Assembly (NCBI RefSeq): GCF_047149785.1
Contig: NZ_BAAGBE010000001.1
Coordinates: 2,232,001-2,296,000, forward strand
Reading direction: 5' to 3'
Source of the DNA: Nitrobacter sp047149785
GTDB taxonomy: Bacteria; Pseudomonadota; Alphaproteobacteria; Rhizobiales; Xanthobacteraceae
Length of the DNA stretch: 64,000 nt
A model generated the notes under the pieces. It saw only the letters and a program-made list of their open reading frames with translations, was not told the origin of the DNA and searched no databases. Both the position numbers and the translations under genes were made by a program. This document shows positions 1-7,474 of the stretch, one piece after another. Position 1 is the stretch's first letter. Each line of letters opens with the position of its first letter.

Positions 1-168
1 GACGGGCTGCGCGATCTGGATGCCGGCCAGCCCGATGCCCGGCGCGTCGTACATGGTCTCGAACATGTCGTCGGCGAGCTTGCGGATTTCCGGCGTGACT
101 TTTTCGATCGGCCTGGAAACAAGGCGCAACTGCTTGTCCGGAATGATGATGATTTCGCGAATAGCCAT
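1..168 (-). CDS. def: peptide deformylase, N-terminal 56 residues (runs off the window)
   Basis: Reading leftward from an ATG at 168, the frame stays open to the edge of the window. The 56 visible residues begin MAIREIIIIPD and contain GIGLAGIQIA, which is motif I of peptide deformylases (GxGLAAxQ, here with a Gly variant). The family removes the formyl group from the N-terminal Met of new proteins and uses Fe or Zn bound by later motifs that lie outside the window. It is divergent from rmuC. The family call is secure; nothing can be said about the missing C-terminal metal-binding part. Confidence 0.9.
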   Translation of the reverse strand, partial: MAIREIIIIPDKQLRLVSRPIEKVTPEIRKLADDMFETMYDAPGIGLAGIQIAQPV

Positions 169-317
169 GGTCGGCGATGTAATCTGCCGGTCTGCCGGGG
201 TCAATCCGTCGCGGTCGCGGCCGTCAACCGTCCGTTAGTCATAAAATGCAAGCTTTCGTTAACCCACAATGTTCTCTTTTCGTTCGCATCATGCGCCGAA
301 TCGGCTAAAAGAGCCGG

Positions 318-1532
318 ATGAACGACATTCTTTTCATGCTGGGCGACATGCCGGTGCGGACGGGCGCCGTGTTGATCGGCTTCGGCGGCTTGGCGCTTTT
401 GCTGCTGCTGGTCATCGCGATTGTGATCGCTCGCTCGGGCCGCCGGGGAACCGATATGGCGATGGCGCAGGCAATCCGCGCCGACGAACTGGAAGACCGC
501 CTTGCCGACTTGATGCGCGCGCAGGCGGAGGCGACCGGCCGTGTCGACGCCATGGGCAAGGCGCTGTCAGGGCGCCAGGCGGAGATGGCACGAGCGTTCA
601 GCGACAGGCTTGACACGGTCACCCATCGCGTCGGCCAGTCGATGGAACAGACCACGCGCAACACCATGGACAGCCTGCGGGTGCTGCACGAACGGCTCGG
701 AATCATCGACAACGCGCACCAGAACCTGACCGAACTGACGACGCAGGTGACCACGCTGCGCGATGTGCTCGCCAACAAGCAGTCCCGCGGCGCATTCGGT
801 CAGGCGCGGATGGAAGCGATCGTGCAGGACGGCATGCCGAAGGACTCGTTTGCCTTCCAGTACACGCTGTCGAACGGCAAGCGGCCGGACTGCGTCATCT
901 TCCTCCCCGACCAGCGGCCGCTCTGCATCGACGCGAAATTCCCGCTGGAGGCGATGACGGCGCTGCACGACGCCCGCAGCGACGACGAAAGGAAGTTCGC
1001 GAGCCAGCGGCTGCGTGCCGACGTCATGAAACACGTCGCCGACATCGCCGGCAAATACCTGATCCCGGGCGAGACTCAGGACAACGCGCTGATGTTCGTG
1101 CCGTCCGAGTCGGTCTATGCCGAGATCTACGACGCCTTCGATGATGTGATCCAGAAGGCCTATCGCGCCCGGATCGTGCTGGTGTCGCCATCGCTCCTGA
1201 TGCTGGCGATCCAGGTGATGCAGCAGCTTCTCAAGGACGCGCGGATGCGCGATGCCGCCGACAAGGTCCGGGTCGAGGTCATGAACATGATGGGCGACGT
1301 CGAGCGGCTGCGCGACCGCGTCAGCAAGCTCGGCAGCCATTTCGATCAGGTCAGCGAGGACGTCAGGCAGGTGCTGATCTCGGCCGGCAAGATCGGCAAG
1401 CGCGCGACCAGAATCGAGGAACTCGATTTCAGCAAGGACGAGACCGCCGCGGAGACGCCGCGGATCGTCAGGTCCGGCGAACCGGAGTTGTTCCCGCCGC
1501 GACTCGCCCCGAAAATCCAGGCGGGGGAGTAA
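318..1532 (+). CDS. rmuC: DNA recombination protein RmuC
   Basis: 404 aa. A single hydrophobic segment near residues 14-36 is followed by a long charged helical, probably coiled-coil stretch (about 45-160), then the conserved RmuC nuclease-like domain with the CIDAKFPLEAM segment and the FVPSESVYAEI block typical of the family. RmuC proteins are membrane-anchored, have a PD-(D/E)XK-like fold and limit recombination at inverted repeats; the precise role is poorly known. The start ATG at 318 lies immediately before the membrane segment. In many alphaproteobacteria rmuC sits next to def, as here. Confidence 0.93.
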   Translation: MNDILFMLGDMPVRTGAVLIGFGGLALLLLLVIAIVIARSGRRGTDMAMAQAIRADELEDRLADLMRAQAEATGRVDAMGKALSGRQAEMARAFSDRLDTVTHRVGQSMEQTTRNTMDSLRVLHERLGIIDNAHQNLTELTTQVTTLRDVLANKQSRGAFGQARMEAIVQDGMPKDSFAFQYTLSNGKRPDCVIFLPDQRPLCIDAKFPLEAMTALHDARSDDERKFASQRLRADVMKHVADIAGKYLIPGETQDNALMFVPSESVYAEIYDAFDDVIQKAYRARIVLVSPSLLMLAIQVMQQLLKDARMRDAADKVRVEVMNMMGDVERLRDRVSKLGSHFDQVSEDVRQVLISAGKIGKRATRIEELDFSKDETAAETPRIVRSGEPELFPPRLAPKIQAGE

Positions 1533-1545
1533 GTCATGTACGGGT

Positions 1546-1574
1546 GTCATCGCCCGGCTCGGCGGGACGATGAC
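1546..1574. repeat. REP-like imperfect palindrome after rmuC
   Basis: GTCATCG at the left pairs with CGATGAC at the right, with an inner CCCG/CGGG pairing. It resembles half of the dispersed element seen at 3895-4026. It covers the first possible ATG (1570) of the downstream permease, which favours the later ATG at 1615 as the true start. It may also act as a weak terminator for rmuC, although no T-run follows. Confidence 0.5.
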
Positions 1575-2979
1575 GTCGGTTCGTAACGCCAAAGAATCTG
1601 CTAACACCCGCCGCATGATCGCTCCGGACGCTACCGCGGCCCCGCCGAAAGTATCCGACGCTGCTCCGCGCGCCTCATGGCGCGAGAGCATCGCGGTCTA
1701 TCTGCAACCGCGCGTTCTTATCGTGATGCTGCTCGGCTTCTCGTCCGGCCTGCCGCTGGCGCTGTCGGGCTCGACGCTGCAGATCTGGATGAAGGAATCC
1801 GGCATCGACCTGCGCGCCATCGGACTGTTCGTTCTGGTCGGCACGCCCTACACGCTGAAGTTCCTGTGGGCGCCGCTGGTCGATGCCCTGCACATCCCGC
1901 TTTTGACCCGGCGGTTCGGCCGCCGCCGCGGCTGGCTCGTGTTCTCGCAACTGCTCCTGATCGCGGCGATCCTGCTCCTGGGATCGACCGATCCGGTGCA
2001 GGCGCCGTGGCTGGTCGCGCTCGGCGCATTGCTCGTGGCGGCGACATCGGCGACGCAGGACATCGTGGTCGATGCCTTCCGCGTCGAGAGCCTGCCGGAA
2101 AGCGAGCAGGCCGCCGGCATGGCCGGTTACGTCGCAGCTTACCGCATCGGCATGCTGGTCTCGACCGCCGGCGCTCTCTTTCTCGTCAGCGCGTTCGAAG
2201 GGACAGGTCTGGTCCGCGCCTCGGCGTGGACGTGGGGCTATGTCAGCATGGCGGCGATGGTCCTGATCGGAACCGTCACCGCGCTGGCGGCCACCGAGCC
2301 CGAGCAATCCGTTCGCGCTGAGCAGGCAACGCGGGGCGAGGACGGTTTCGCGCGCGTCATGCAGGCCGCGGTCGGCGCGTTTTCGGAATTCCTGAGCCGC
2401 AAGGATGCGATCGCAGCACTCGCCTTCATCGTGCTGTTCAAGTTCACCGACGCGTTCTCCGGCACAATGACCGCGCCGTTCGTCATCGATCTCGGCTTCA
2501 CCCGCAACGACTACGCCGCCATCGTCAAGGGCGTCGGCTTGGCCGCGACGCTGATCGGCGGTTTTGCCGGCGGCTTCGTGGCGCGGCGCTATTCATTGGC
2601 GGCGAGCCTGTGGATCGGCGGCGTGTTGCAGGCGGTCGCCAACCTGTCGTTCTCCTGGCTGGCGCTGGTCGGCGTCAACCAATGGGCGCTGGCGGTCGCG
2701 ATCACGGCGGAGAATTTCACCAGCGCAATCGGCACGGTGATCTTCGTCGCCTATCTCTCGGCGCTGTGCCGCAATCCGCTGCACACCGCCACCCAGTATG
2801 CGCTGCTGACGGCGTTGGCCGCGGTCGGCCGGACCTATCTGTCCGCCAGCGCCGGCTTCGTCGCCGAGGCGACCGGATGGCCGCTGTTCTTCGCGATCTG
2901 CGTCGCCGCGGCGGTGCCGAGCCTGATCCTGCTTGGCTGGCTGCAGCGGCGCGGGCACTTTGCCGGATTGCAGACGTAG
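1570..2979 (+). CDS. AmpG-like MFS permease
   Basis: 469 aa from ATG 1570, or 454 aa from ATG 1615. About twelve hydrophobic segments. The N-terminal part carries the AmpG-type signature (GFSSGLPLALSGSTLQIWMK, followed by the YTLKFLWAPLVD segment). AmpG proteins import anhydro-muropeptides for cell-wall recycling and, in some bacteria, feed beta-lactamase induction. No ampC or ampD is visible nearby, so the substrate is inferred from family only. The first ATG lies inside a palindrome, so the 1615 start is a serious alternative. It is convergent with the EamA permease, 27 bp away. Confidence 0.82.
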   Translation: MTSVRNAKESANTRRMIAPDATAAPPKVSDAAPRASWRESIAVYLQPRVLIVMLLGFSSGLPLALSGSTLQIWMKESGIDLRAIGLFVLVGTPYTLKFLWAPLVDALHIPLLTRRFGRRRGWLVFSQLLLIAAILLLGSTDPVQAPWLVALGALLVAATSATQDIVVDAFRVESLPESEQAAGMAGYVAAYRIGMLVSTAGALFLVSAFEGTGLVRASAWTWGYVSMAAMVLIGTVTALAATEPEQSVRAEQATRGEDGFARVMQAAVGAFSEFLSRKDAIAALAFIVLFKFTDAFSGTMTAPFVIDLGFTRNDYAAIVKGVGLAATLIGGFAGGFVARRYSLAASLWIGGVLQAVANLSFSWLALVGVNQWALAVAITAENFTSAIGTVIFVAYLSALCRNPLHTATQYALLTALAAVGRTYLSASAGFVAEATGWPLFFAICVAAAVPSLILLGWLQRRGHFAGLQT

Positions 2980-3006
2980 CAGCATCGGCCATGGCAAACG
3001 GCGCGC

Positions 3007-3873
3007 TTATCTCGTGAGCATATCCTTTGCCGCGATCAATCCGCCGCCCGCGATCAGCACCGCCGCCCCGGCGAGCGCTGCTGTCGGTTTGGCAAAGCCT
3101 GCCATTATCAGGAACGTGGTCGACAACAGCGGCGTCGCATAGGCGGCCGCGCCCAGCACGCGAATGTCGCCGCGCTTCATGCCGATGTCCCAGACATAGA
3201 AGGCGAGGCCGACCGGGCCGACGCCGAGCGCGGCGATCGCGAGCCATTGCGCGCCGCTGTCGGGCCACACCGTCGGCTCCGTCAGCACATGCGCGATCGT
3301 TGCCAGCGCGGCCGTCGCCAGACAGAAGCCTGCGACCGCGTCGGTTGGAACCGAGGCCAGCCGGCGCGACAGCACGGAATACGCCGCCCAGACGAACGCC
3401 GCGACGAACGCGGCCGCGAGCCCCCGGATCCGGGTCGGTTCGAACGCGATCGAGGTGTTGCCCGCGAACAGCAGCACCGTCCCGGCGAGCCCGAGAAGCG
3501 CGCCGATCAGATGATGCGGCGCCAGCCGCTCGCCCGGCAGCAGTGAGGAAAACAGCACGATCAGCAGCGGCCAGAGATAGTTCAAAAGGCCGGCTTCCGC
3601 GGGCGGCGCCAGGCGCAGCGCGATGAAATACAGCGCGTGATAGCCGAACAGTCCGCCGACCCCGACGAGCCACGCGACCGGCGGCTGTCGCAATGCGCGG
3701 ACGCCTTGGGGTCGAAACAGCCAACTCGCGCAGCCTGAAAGGCCGCCGATCGCGAACGTCATCGCCGCCAGTTGAAACGCCGGAATGCGCCCCGTCGCGA
3801 CCGCCATGACCGCGAGCAGCGACCACATCAGGATGGCGGTGAGGCCGACGAGCGTGGCGGTGCGGGAGGTCAT
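3007..3873 (-). CDS. EamA/DMT-family transporter
   Basis: 288 aa from ATG 3873; a GTG six codons upstream (3891) is an alternative. Ten hydrophobic helices form two EamA repeats. The LLNYLWPLLIVLF segment and the overall pattern resemble YddG-like exporters of aromatic amino acids in the drug/metabolite transporter superfamily. The substrate cannot be fixed from sequence. It is a single gene, convergent with the AmpG-like permease and followed upstream by a repeat-bearing gap. Confidence 0.8.
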   Translation of the reverse strand: MTSRTATLVGLTAILMWSLLAVMAVATGRIPAFQLAAMTFAIGGLSGCASWLFRPQGVRALRQPPVAWLVGVGGLFGYHALYFIALRLAPPAEAGLLNYLWPLLIVLFSSLLPGERLAPHHLIGALLGLAGTVLLFAGNTSIAFEPTRIRGLAAAFVAAFVWAAYSVLSRRLASVPTDAVAGFCLATAALATIAHVLTEPTVWPDSGAQWLAIAALGVGPVGLAFYVWDIGMKRGDIRVLGAAAYATPLLSTTFLIMAGFAKPTAALAGAAVLIAGGGLIAAKDMLTR

Positions 3874-3894
3874 GACATCATGCGACTGCACTCA

Positions 3895-4026
3895 TCGTCA
3901 TGCCCGGCACTCGGGTCCGGCTTCGCCGGCCCGGGCACAGGCCGATTGTGCGGGGCATCCACGTCTTTCATGCGTCGCAACGTCAAAAACGTGGATGGCC
4001 GGGTCGAGCCCGGCCATGACGGCTCT
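3895..4026. repeat. dispersed REP/palindromic element between the permease gene and phaB
   Basis: Two palindromic units. Near 3899 a GTCATGCCCGG half is followed by an imperfect GGCTTCGCCGGCC hairpin. Near 3993-4020 the unit GGCCGGGTCGAGCCCGGCC forms a tight hairpin followed by ATGACGG. Between them ACGT-containing arms (CCACGTCTTT and AAAACGTGG) also pair. Elements with a GGCCGGG-n-CCCGGCCATGAC core are common in intergenic gaps of Bradyrhizobium-like genomes. No coding potential was seen. Confidence 0.65.
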
Positions 4027-4060
4027 TTTGTGGGGGGCTCAATCGCCCACGACAATCTGC

Positions 4061-4786
4061 CTACGCGCAATACTGCCCGCCATTGATGCTCAATGTCGAT
4101 CCGGTGATGAAACCGGCGCCGTCGGAGGCGAGGAACACCACCGCGCGCGCGATCTCCTCGGGCTCGCCGAGGCGGCTCGCGGGGATTTGCGGCAGGATGC
4201 TTTTCTCGACGACGTCTTTCGGCACCGCCTGCACCATCTCGGTGTTGATGTAGCCCGGGCAGATCGCGTTCACGGTGATTCCAGTCTTGGCGTTTTCCAG
4301 CGCCAGGGCCTTGGTGAAGCCGATGTCGCCGGCTTTCGCCGCAGAGTAGTTCACCTGTCCGAACTGACCTTTCTGGCCGTTGATCGAGGAAATATTGATG
4401 ATGCGGCCGAACTTGCGCGTGCGCATGCCCTCGATCACCGGGCGCGTCATGTTGAACAGCGAACCGAGATTGGTGTTGATGACGGCGCTCCATTGCTCGA
4501 GCGTCATCTTGTGGAAAGCGCCGTCCCTGGTGATGCCGGCATTGTTGACGAGCACCTCGACGGGACCGAGTTCCGCCTCGACTTTCCTGACGCCCTCAGT
4601 GCAGGCCTCAAACGAGGCGACGTCCCACCTGTAGACGGGGATGCCTGTCTCGGTCTTGAACTTCTCGGCCGCAGCATCGTTGCCCGCATAACTCGCAGCG
4701 ACCGCATATCCCGCCGCTTTCAGCGCCTTGCTGATCGCGCCGCCGATGCCCCGCGTTCCTCCCGTCACCAGTGCCACTCGTGCCAT
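4061..4786 (-). CDS. phaB: acetoacetyl-CoA reductase (NADPH)
   Basis: 241 aa short-chain dehydrogenase. The TGGTRGIG nucleotide-binding loop lies near residues 8-15, NNAGITRD near 87-94, and the YSAAKAGDIGFTK segment supplies catalytic Tyr and Lys. The PGYINTEMV and C-terminal GGQYCA ends are those of PhbB/PhaB. It reduces acetoacetyl-CoA to (R)-3-hydroxybutyryl-CoA for polyhydroxybutyrate. A GGGAGG Shine-Dalgarno lies eight bases before the ATG. It follows phaA on the same strand after a 147-bp gap holding a terminator, so it may depend on read-through or on its own promoter. Confidence 0.94.
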   Translation of the reverse strand: MARVALVTGGTRGIGGAISKALKAAGYAVAASYAGNDAAAEKFKTETGIPVYRWDVASFEACTEGVRKVEAELGPVEVLVNNAGITRDGAFHKMTLEQWSAVINTNLGSLFNMTRPVIEGMRTRKFGRIINISSINGQKGQFGQVNYSAAKAGDIGFTKALALENAKTGITVNAICPGYINTEMVQAVPKDVVEKSILPQIPASRLGEPEEIARAVVFLASDGAGFITGSTLSINGGQYCA

Positions 4787-4845
4787 TGCGTCGTCCTCCC
4801 TGAGAGCAAACCGGAATCGTTACGGCGGTAGGTAAGAGCTTTTCC

Positions 4846-4877
4846 GATAAAAATGCCCGGCTTGTGACCGGGCATTC
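4846..4877 (-). terminator. rho-independent terminator downstream of phaA
   Basis: On the minus strand a perfect 9-bp inverted repeat (AATGCCCGG / CCGGGCATT, 7-base loop, 4852-4876 on the plus strand) is followed directly by a TTTTTATC run. This is a classic intrinsic terminator shape, located between phaA and phaB, and would attenuate transcription into phaB. Confidence 0.75.
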
Positions 4878-4933
4878 CGTTGTCGAATCATCTGCGGTGA
4901 CGTGATGTCATTTTGAAGCGTCCGCCGCCCCGC

Positions 4934-6112
4934 TCAGCCGCGCTCGACGCACATGGCGATGCCCATGCCGCCGCCGATACACAGCGTGGCGAGGCCCTTC
5001 CTGGCGTCACGCTTCTGCATTTCGTGCAGCAGCGTCACCAGCACGCGCGCGCCCGACGCGCCGACCGGGTGTCCGATGGCGATGGCGCCGCCGTTGACAT
5101 TGACCTTCGAGGTATCCCAGCCGAGGTCCTTGTTGACCGCGCAGGCCTGGGCGGCGAAGGCTTCATTGGCCTCGATCAGGTCGAGGTCGCCGATGGTCCA
5201 GCCGGCCTTCTTCAGCGCGGCGCGCGAGGCCGGGATCGGGCCGGTGCCCATGATCTTCGGGTCGACGCCGGCATGGGCCCAGGAGACGATGCGGGCAAGC
5301 GGGGTCCTGCCCTCTTTCGCCGCCTGCCCGGCCGACATCAGCACCACCGCAGCCGCGCCGTCGTTGATGCCGGATGCGTTCGCCGCCGTGACCGTGCCGT
5401 CCTTCTCGAAGGCCGGGCGCAGCTTGGCGATCGATTCGACCGTCACGCCGGCCTTCGGATATTCGTCCGTATCGACGACGGTGTCGCCCTTGCGGCTCTT
5501 GACCGTGACCGGCACGATCTCGTCCTTGAACCGGCCCGCCTTCTGCGCCGCTTCCGCCTTGTTCTGAGAACCGGCGGCGAATTCGTCCTGCTGCTGGCGG
5601 GTGATCTGATACTGGCGGGCGACATTCTCGGCGGTGGTGCCCATGTGGTAGCCGTTGAACGCATCCCACAGGCCGTCCTTGATCATGGTGTCGATCAGCT
5701 CAACGCCGCCCATCTTCACGCCGCCGCGCAAATACTGCGCATGCGGCGCCATGCTCATCGACTCCTGTCCGCCGGCGACCACGACCTCGGAGTCGCCGTT
5801 GAGGATGGCCTGATAGCCGAGCGCGATTGTGCGGAGCCCCGAACCGCAGAGCTGGTTGACGCCCCAGGCGGGGCTTTCCACCGGAATGCCGGCGGCGATC
5901 GACGCCTGCCGCGCCGGATTCTGGCCCTGCGCGGCGGTCAAAATCTGACCCATGATGACCTCGGAGACCCGAGCCGGCTCGACCCCGGCCCGCTCCAGCG
6001 CGGCCTTGATCGCAATGGCGCCGAGATTATGGGCGGGCATGGTGGCGAACGCACCGTTGAAACTTCCCACCGGGGTACGGGCGGCGCTGACGATGACGAC
6101 ATCGTCTGACAT
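4934..6112 (-). CDS. phaA: acetyl-CoA acetyltransferase (beta-ketothiolase)
   Basis: 392 aa starting MSDDVVIVSAARTPVG. The nucleophilic Cys is in the NQLCGSGLRTIALG segment near residue 90, the His in the GGAIAIGHPVGASGAR block near 350, and the second Cys in the LCIGGGMG end near 380; all three thiolase catalytic residues are present. It condenses two acetyl-CoA to acetoacetyl-CoA, the first step of PHB synthesis. I chose ATG 6112 because AGGAG sits six bases upstream; the in-frame ATG at 6118 directly abuts that sequence. It is divergent from phaR and ends in an intrinsic terminator. Confidence 0.95.
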   Translation of the reverse strand: MSDDVVIVSAARTPVGSFNGAFATMPAHNLGAIAIKAALERAGVEPARVSEVIMGQILTAAQGQNPARQASIAAGIPVESPAWGVNQLCGSGLRTIALGYQAILNGDSEVVVAGGQESMSMAPHAQYLRGGVKMGGVELIDTMIKDGLWDAFNGYHMGTTAENVARQYQITRQQQDEFAAGSQNKAEAAQKAGRFKDEIVPVTVKSRKGDTVVDTDEYPKAGVTVESIAKLRPAFEKDGTVTAANASGINDGAAAVVLMSAGQAAKEGRTPLARIVSWAHAGVDPKIMGTGPIPASRAALKKAGWTIGDLDLIEANEAFAAQACAVNKDLGWDTSKVNVNGGAIAIGHPVGASGARVLVTLLHEMQKRDARKGLATLCIGGGMGIAMCVERG

Positions 6113-6160
6113 GGACATCTCCTGGAGCTTGAGCGACTGGGTAGCTAAATATTTGATGAT

Positions 6161-6179
6161 GGTTGCCGCGCCGGCAACC
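6161..6179. promoter_or_regulatory. perfect inverted repeat in the phaA-phaR divergent region
   Basis: GGTTGCCG-CGC-CGGCAACC: 8-bp arms, 3-base spacer, about 50 bp upstream of phaA. It could be an operator (for PhaR, encoded by the divergent gene) or a 5' UTR hairpin of phaA mRNA. Upstream of phaR, at about 6332-6353, there is also a TGC-rich stretch (TTTGCTGCAAATGCGTTGC) reminiscent of reported PhaR targets. Both assignments are inference. Confidence 0.35.
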
Positions 6180-6403
6180 CGTGGCACACGTTTACCCTGT
6201 TGACCTCACGAGAGTGTGTCAATCGGCCAGAAGTCGCGCCCGACCATATTCCTGAGCAGTCTCTATGCCTTGGAATTAACTGTCCTTCATAAAACGGTAG
6301 CCGAAGCCTGCCGAAAGTGCTTACTTTGCTGCAAATGCGTTGCTTGTTAACCCCATCGTGGCGCCGGTGGGGTTGTTGTCCTCGGTATGGGCGTATGGGA
6401 CCT

Positions 6404-7000
6404 ATGGCGAAATCAGAGACACCGACGACCATCAAGAAATATGCGAACCGGAGGCTCTACAATACCGGAACCAGCACCTATGTGACGCTCGAAGATCTCG
6501 CGGCGATGGTCAAGCAGGGCGAGGACTTCCTCGTCTTCGACGCCAAGACCGGCGACGACATCACCCGTTCGGTGCTGGCGCAGATCATCTTCGAGCAAGA
6601 AAACAAGGCCGGACAGAATCTGCTCCCGACCACGTTCCTGCGGCAACTGATCCGCTTCTACGGCGACAGCATGCAGATGGTGGTGCCGAAATATCTCGAA
6701 CGCTCGATCGACATGCTCACCCAGGAGCAGGAGAAGTTTCGCAAGCAGATGACCAGCACCTTCAGCGGCACCCCTTTCGCGCCGCTCGAGGAGCATGTCC
6801 GCCGCAACATGGAGCTGTTCGAGCGCACCTTCGCGATGTTCAAGCCGTTCGTGCCGCCGCGCGCCGGCGGCGGCGCTCCCGAGCCGGAGAAGACGCCCGA
6901 TGTCCCGAGCGACGGCGACAATATCGACGATCTTCGCCGCCAGATGAAAGAGATGCAGGACCGCCTCGAACGGATGTCGAAAGAGCCGAAGAAGGAGTAG
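6404..7000 (+). CDS. phaR: polyhydroxyalkanoate synthesis repressor PhaR
   Basis: 198 aa. The N-terminal DNA-binding PHB/PHA accumulation domain is clear (TIKKYANRRLYNTGTSTYVT), followed by the PHB_acc repeats around residues 70-130 and a charged C-terminal helix rich in Met, Arg and Glu (DDLRRQMKEMQDRLERM). PhaR binds PHB granules and DNA and represses phasin and its own gene until polymer accumulates. The start ATG at 6404 matches the conserved MAKS start; the frame is open 87 bases further upstream but that stretch is not conserved-looking. Divergent from phaA. Confidence 0.94.
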   Translation: MAKSETPTTIKKYANRRLYNTGTSTYVTLEDLAAMVKQGEDFLVFDAKTGDDITRSVLAQIIFEQENKAGQNLLPTTFLRQLIRFYGDSMQMVVPKYLERSIDMLTQEQEKFRKQMTSTFSGTPFAPLEEHVRRNMELFERTFAMFKPFVPPRAGGGAPEPEKTPDVPSDGDNIDDLRRQMKEMQDRLERMSKEPKKE

Positions 7001-7039
7001 ACTCGCGGCGCCCGGGATACGCGCGCTGCTCTCTCACGG

Positions 7040-7474
7040 ACATTGCCGCTGAAGCGGCGCAGCTCGAGGAGGTCGTGCGAACCTGCCGCGATGCCGTCCC
7101 CTCACCGTCGTCAATCGCGCGTTCGGGACGGACGGTCCGGCACGATTTCCATCGCGGCGAGACCAGCGCCAAGGATGACATCGAGATCGTTTTTGCCGAC
7201 AATGGCGTCGGCATGACGCCGGACGTCCGGCGGCGGGCCTTCGATCCGTCCTTCACCAGGCGCCGCAACAAGGGCGGCACCGGCCTTGGCCTTCATATCG
7301 TCCACAACCTTGTCACCCAGCGGCTCGGCGGCCGGGGTGATGGTGGACCCGGGACCGGGACAAAGCACGAGTTTTCGCATTATCATGCGGCGTGCGCCGT
7401 CGGCGGCGCAGGCAGGGACAAAGCAAGCAAGGATGAAACAGACAGCGAGACCACGCCATGGCCGACCAGGATGA
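7040..7474 (+). pseudogene. remnant of a sensor histidine kinase (HATPase domain), truncated and frameshifted
   Basis: Only the end of a kinase ATPase domain survives. One frame carries DIEIVFADNGVGM (N/G1 box), RRRAFDPSF (F box) and GGTGLGLHIVHNLVTQRLGG (G2 box). Near 7330-7340 the homology moves one frame on and continues as VDPGPGQSTSFRIIMRRAP, the expected last strand of the domain, ending at 7474 across the start of the next gene. The sensor and HisKA parts are missing; only about 150 bp separate the remnant from phaR. An intact kinase probably once preceded the DUF3369 regulator. Confidence 0.75.

Noticed and set aside
3895..4026. Small RNA or CRISPR-like repeats in the gap before phaB
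   Set aside because: The palindromes match a dispersed REP-type element; there are no regularly spaced identical repeats or spacers.
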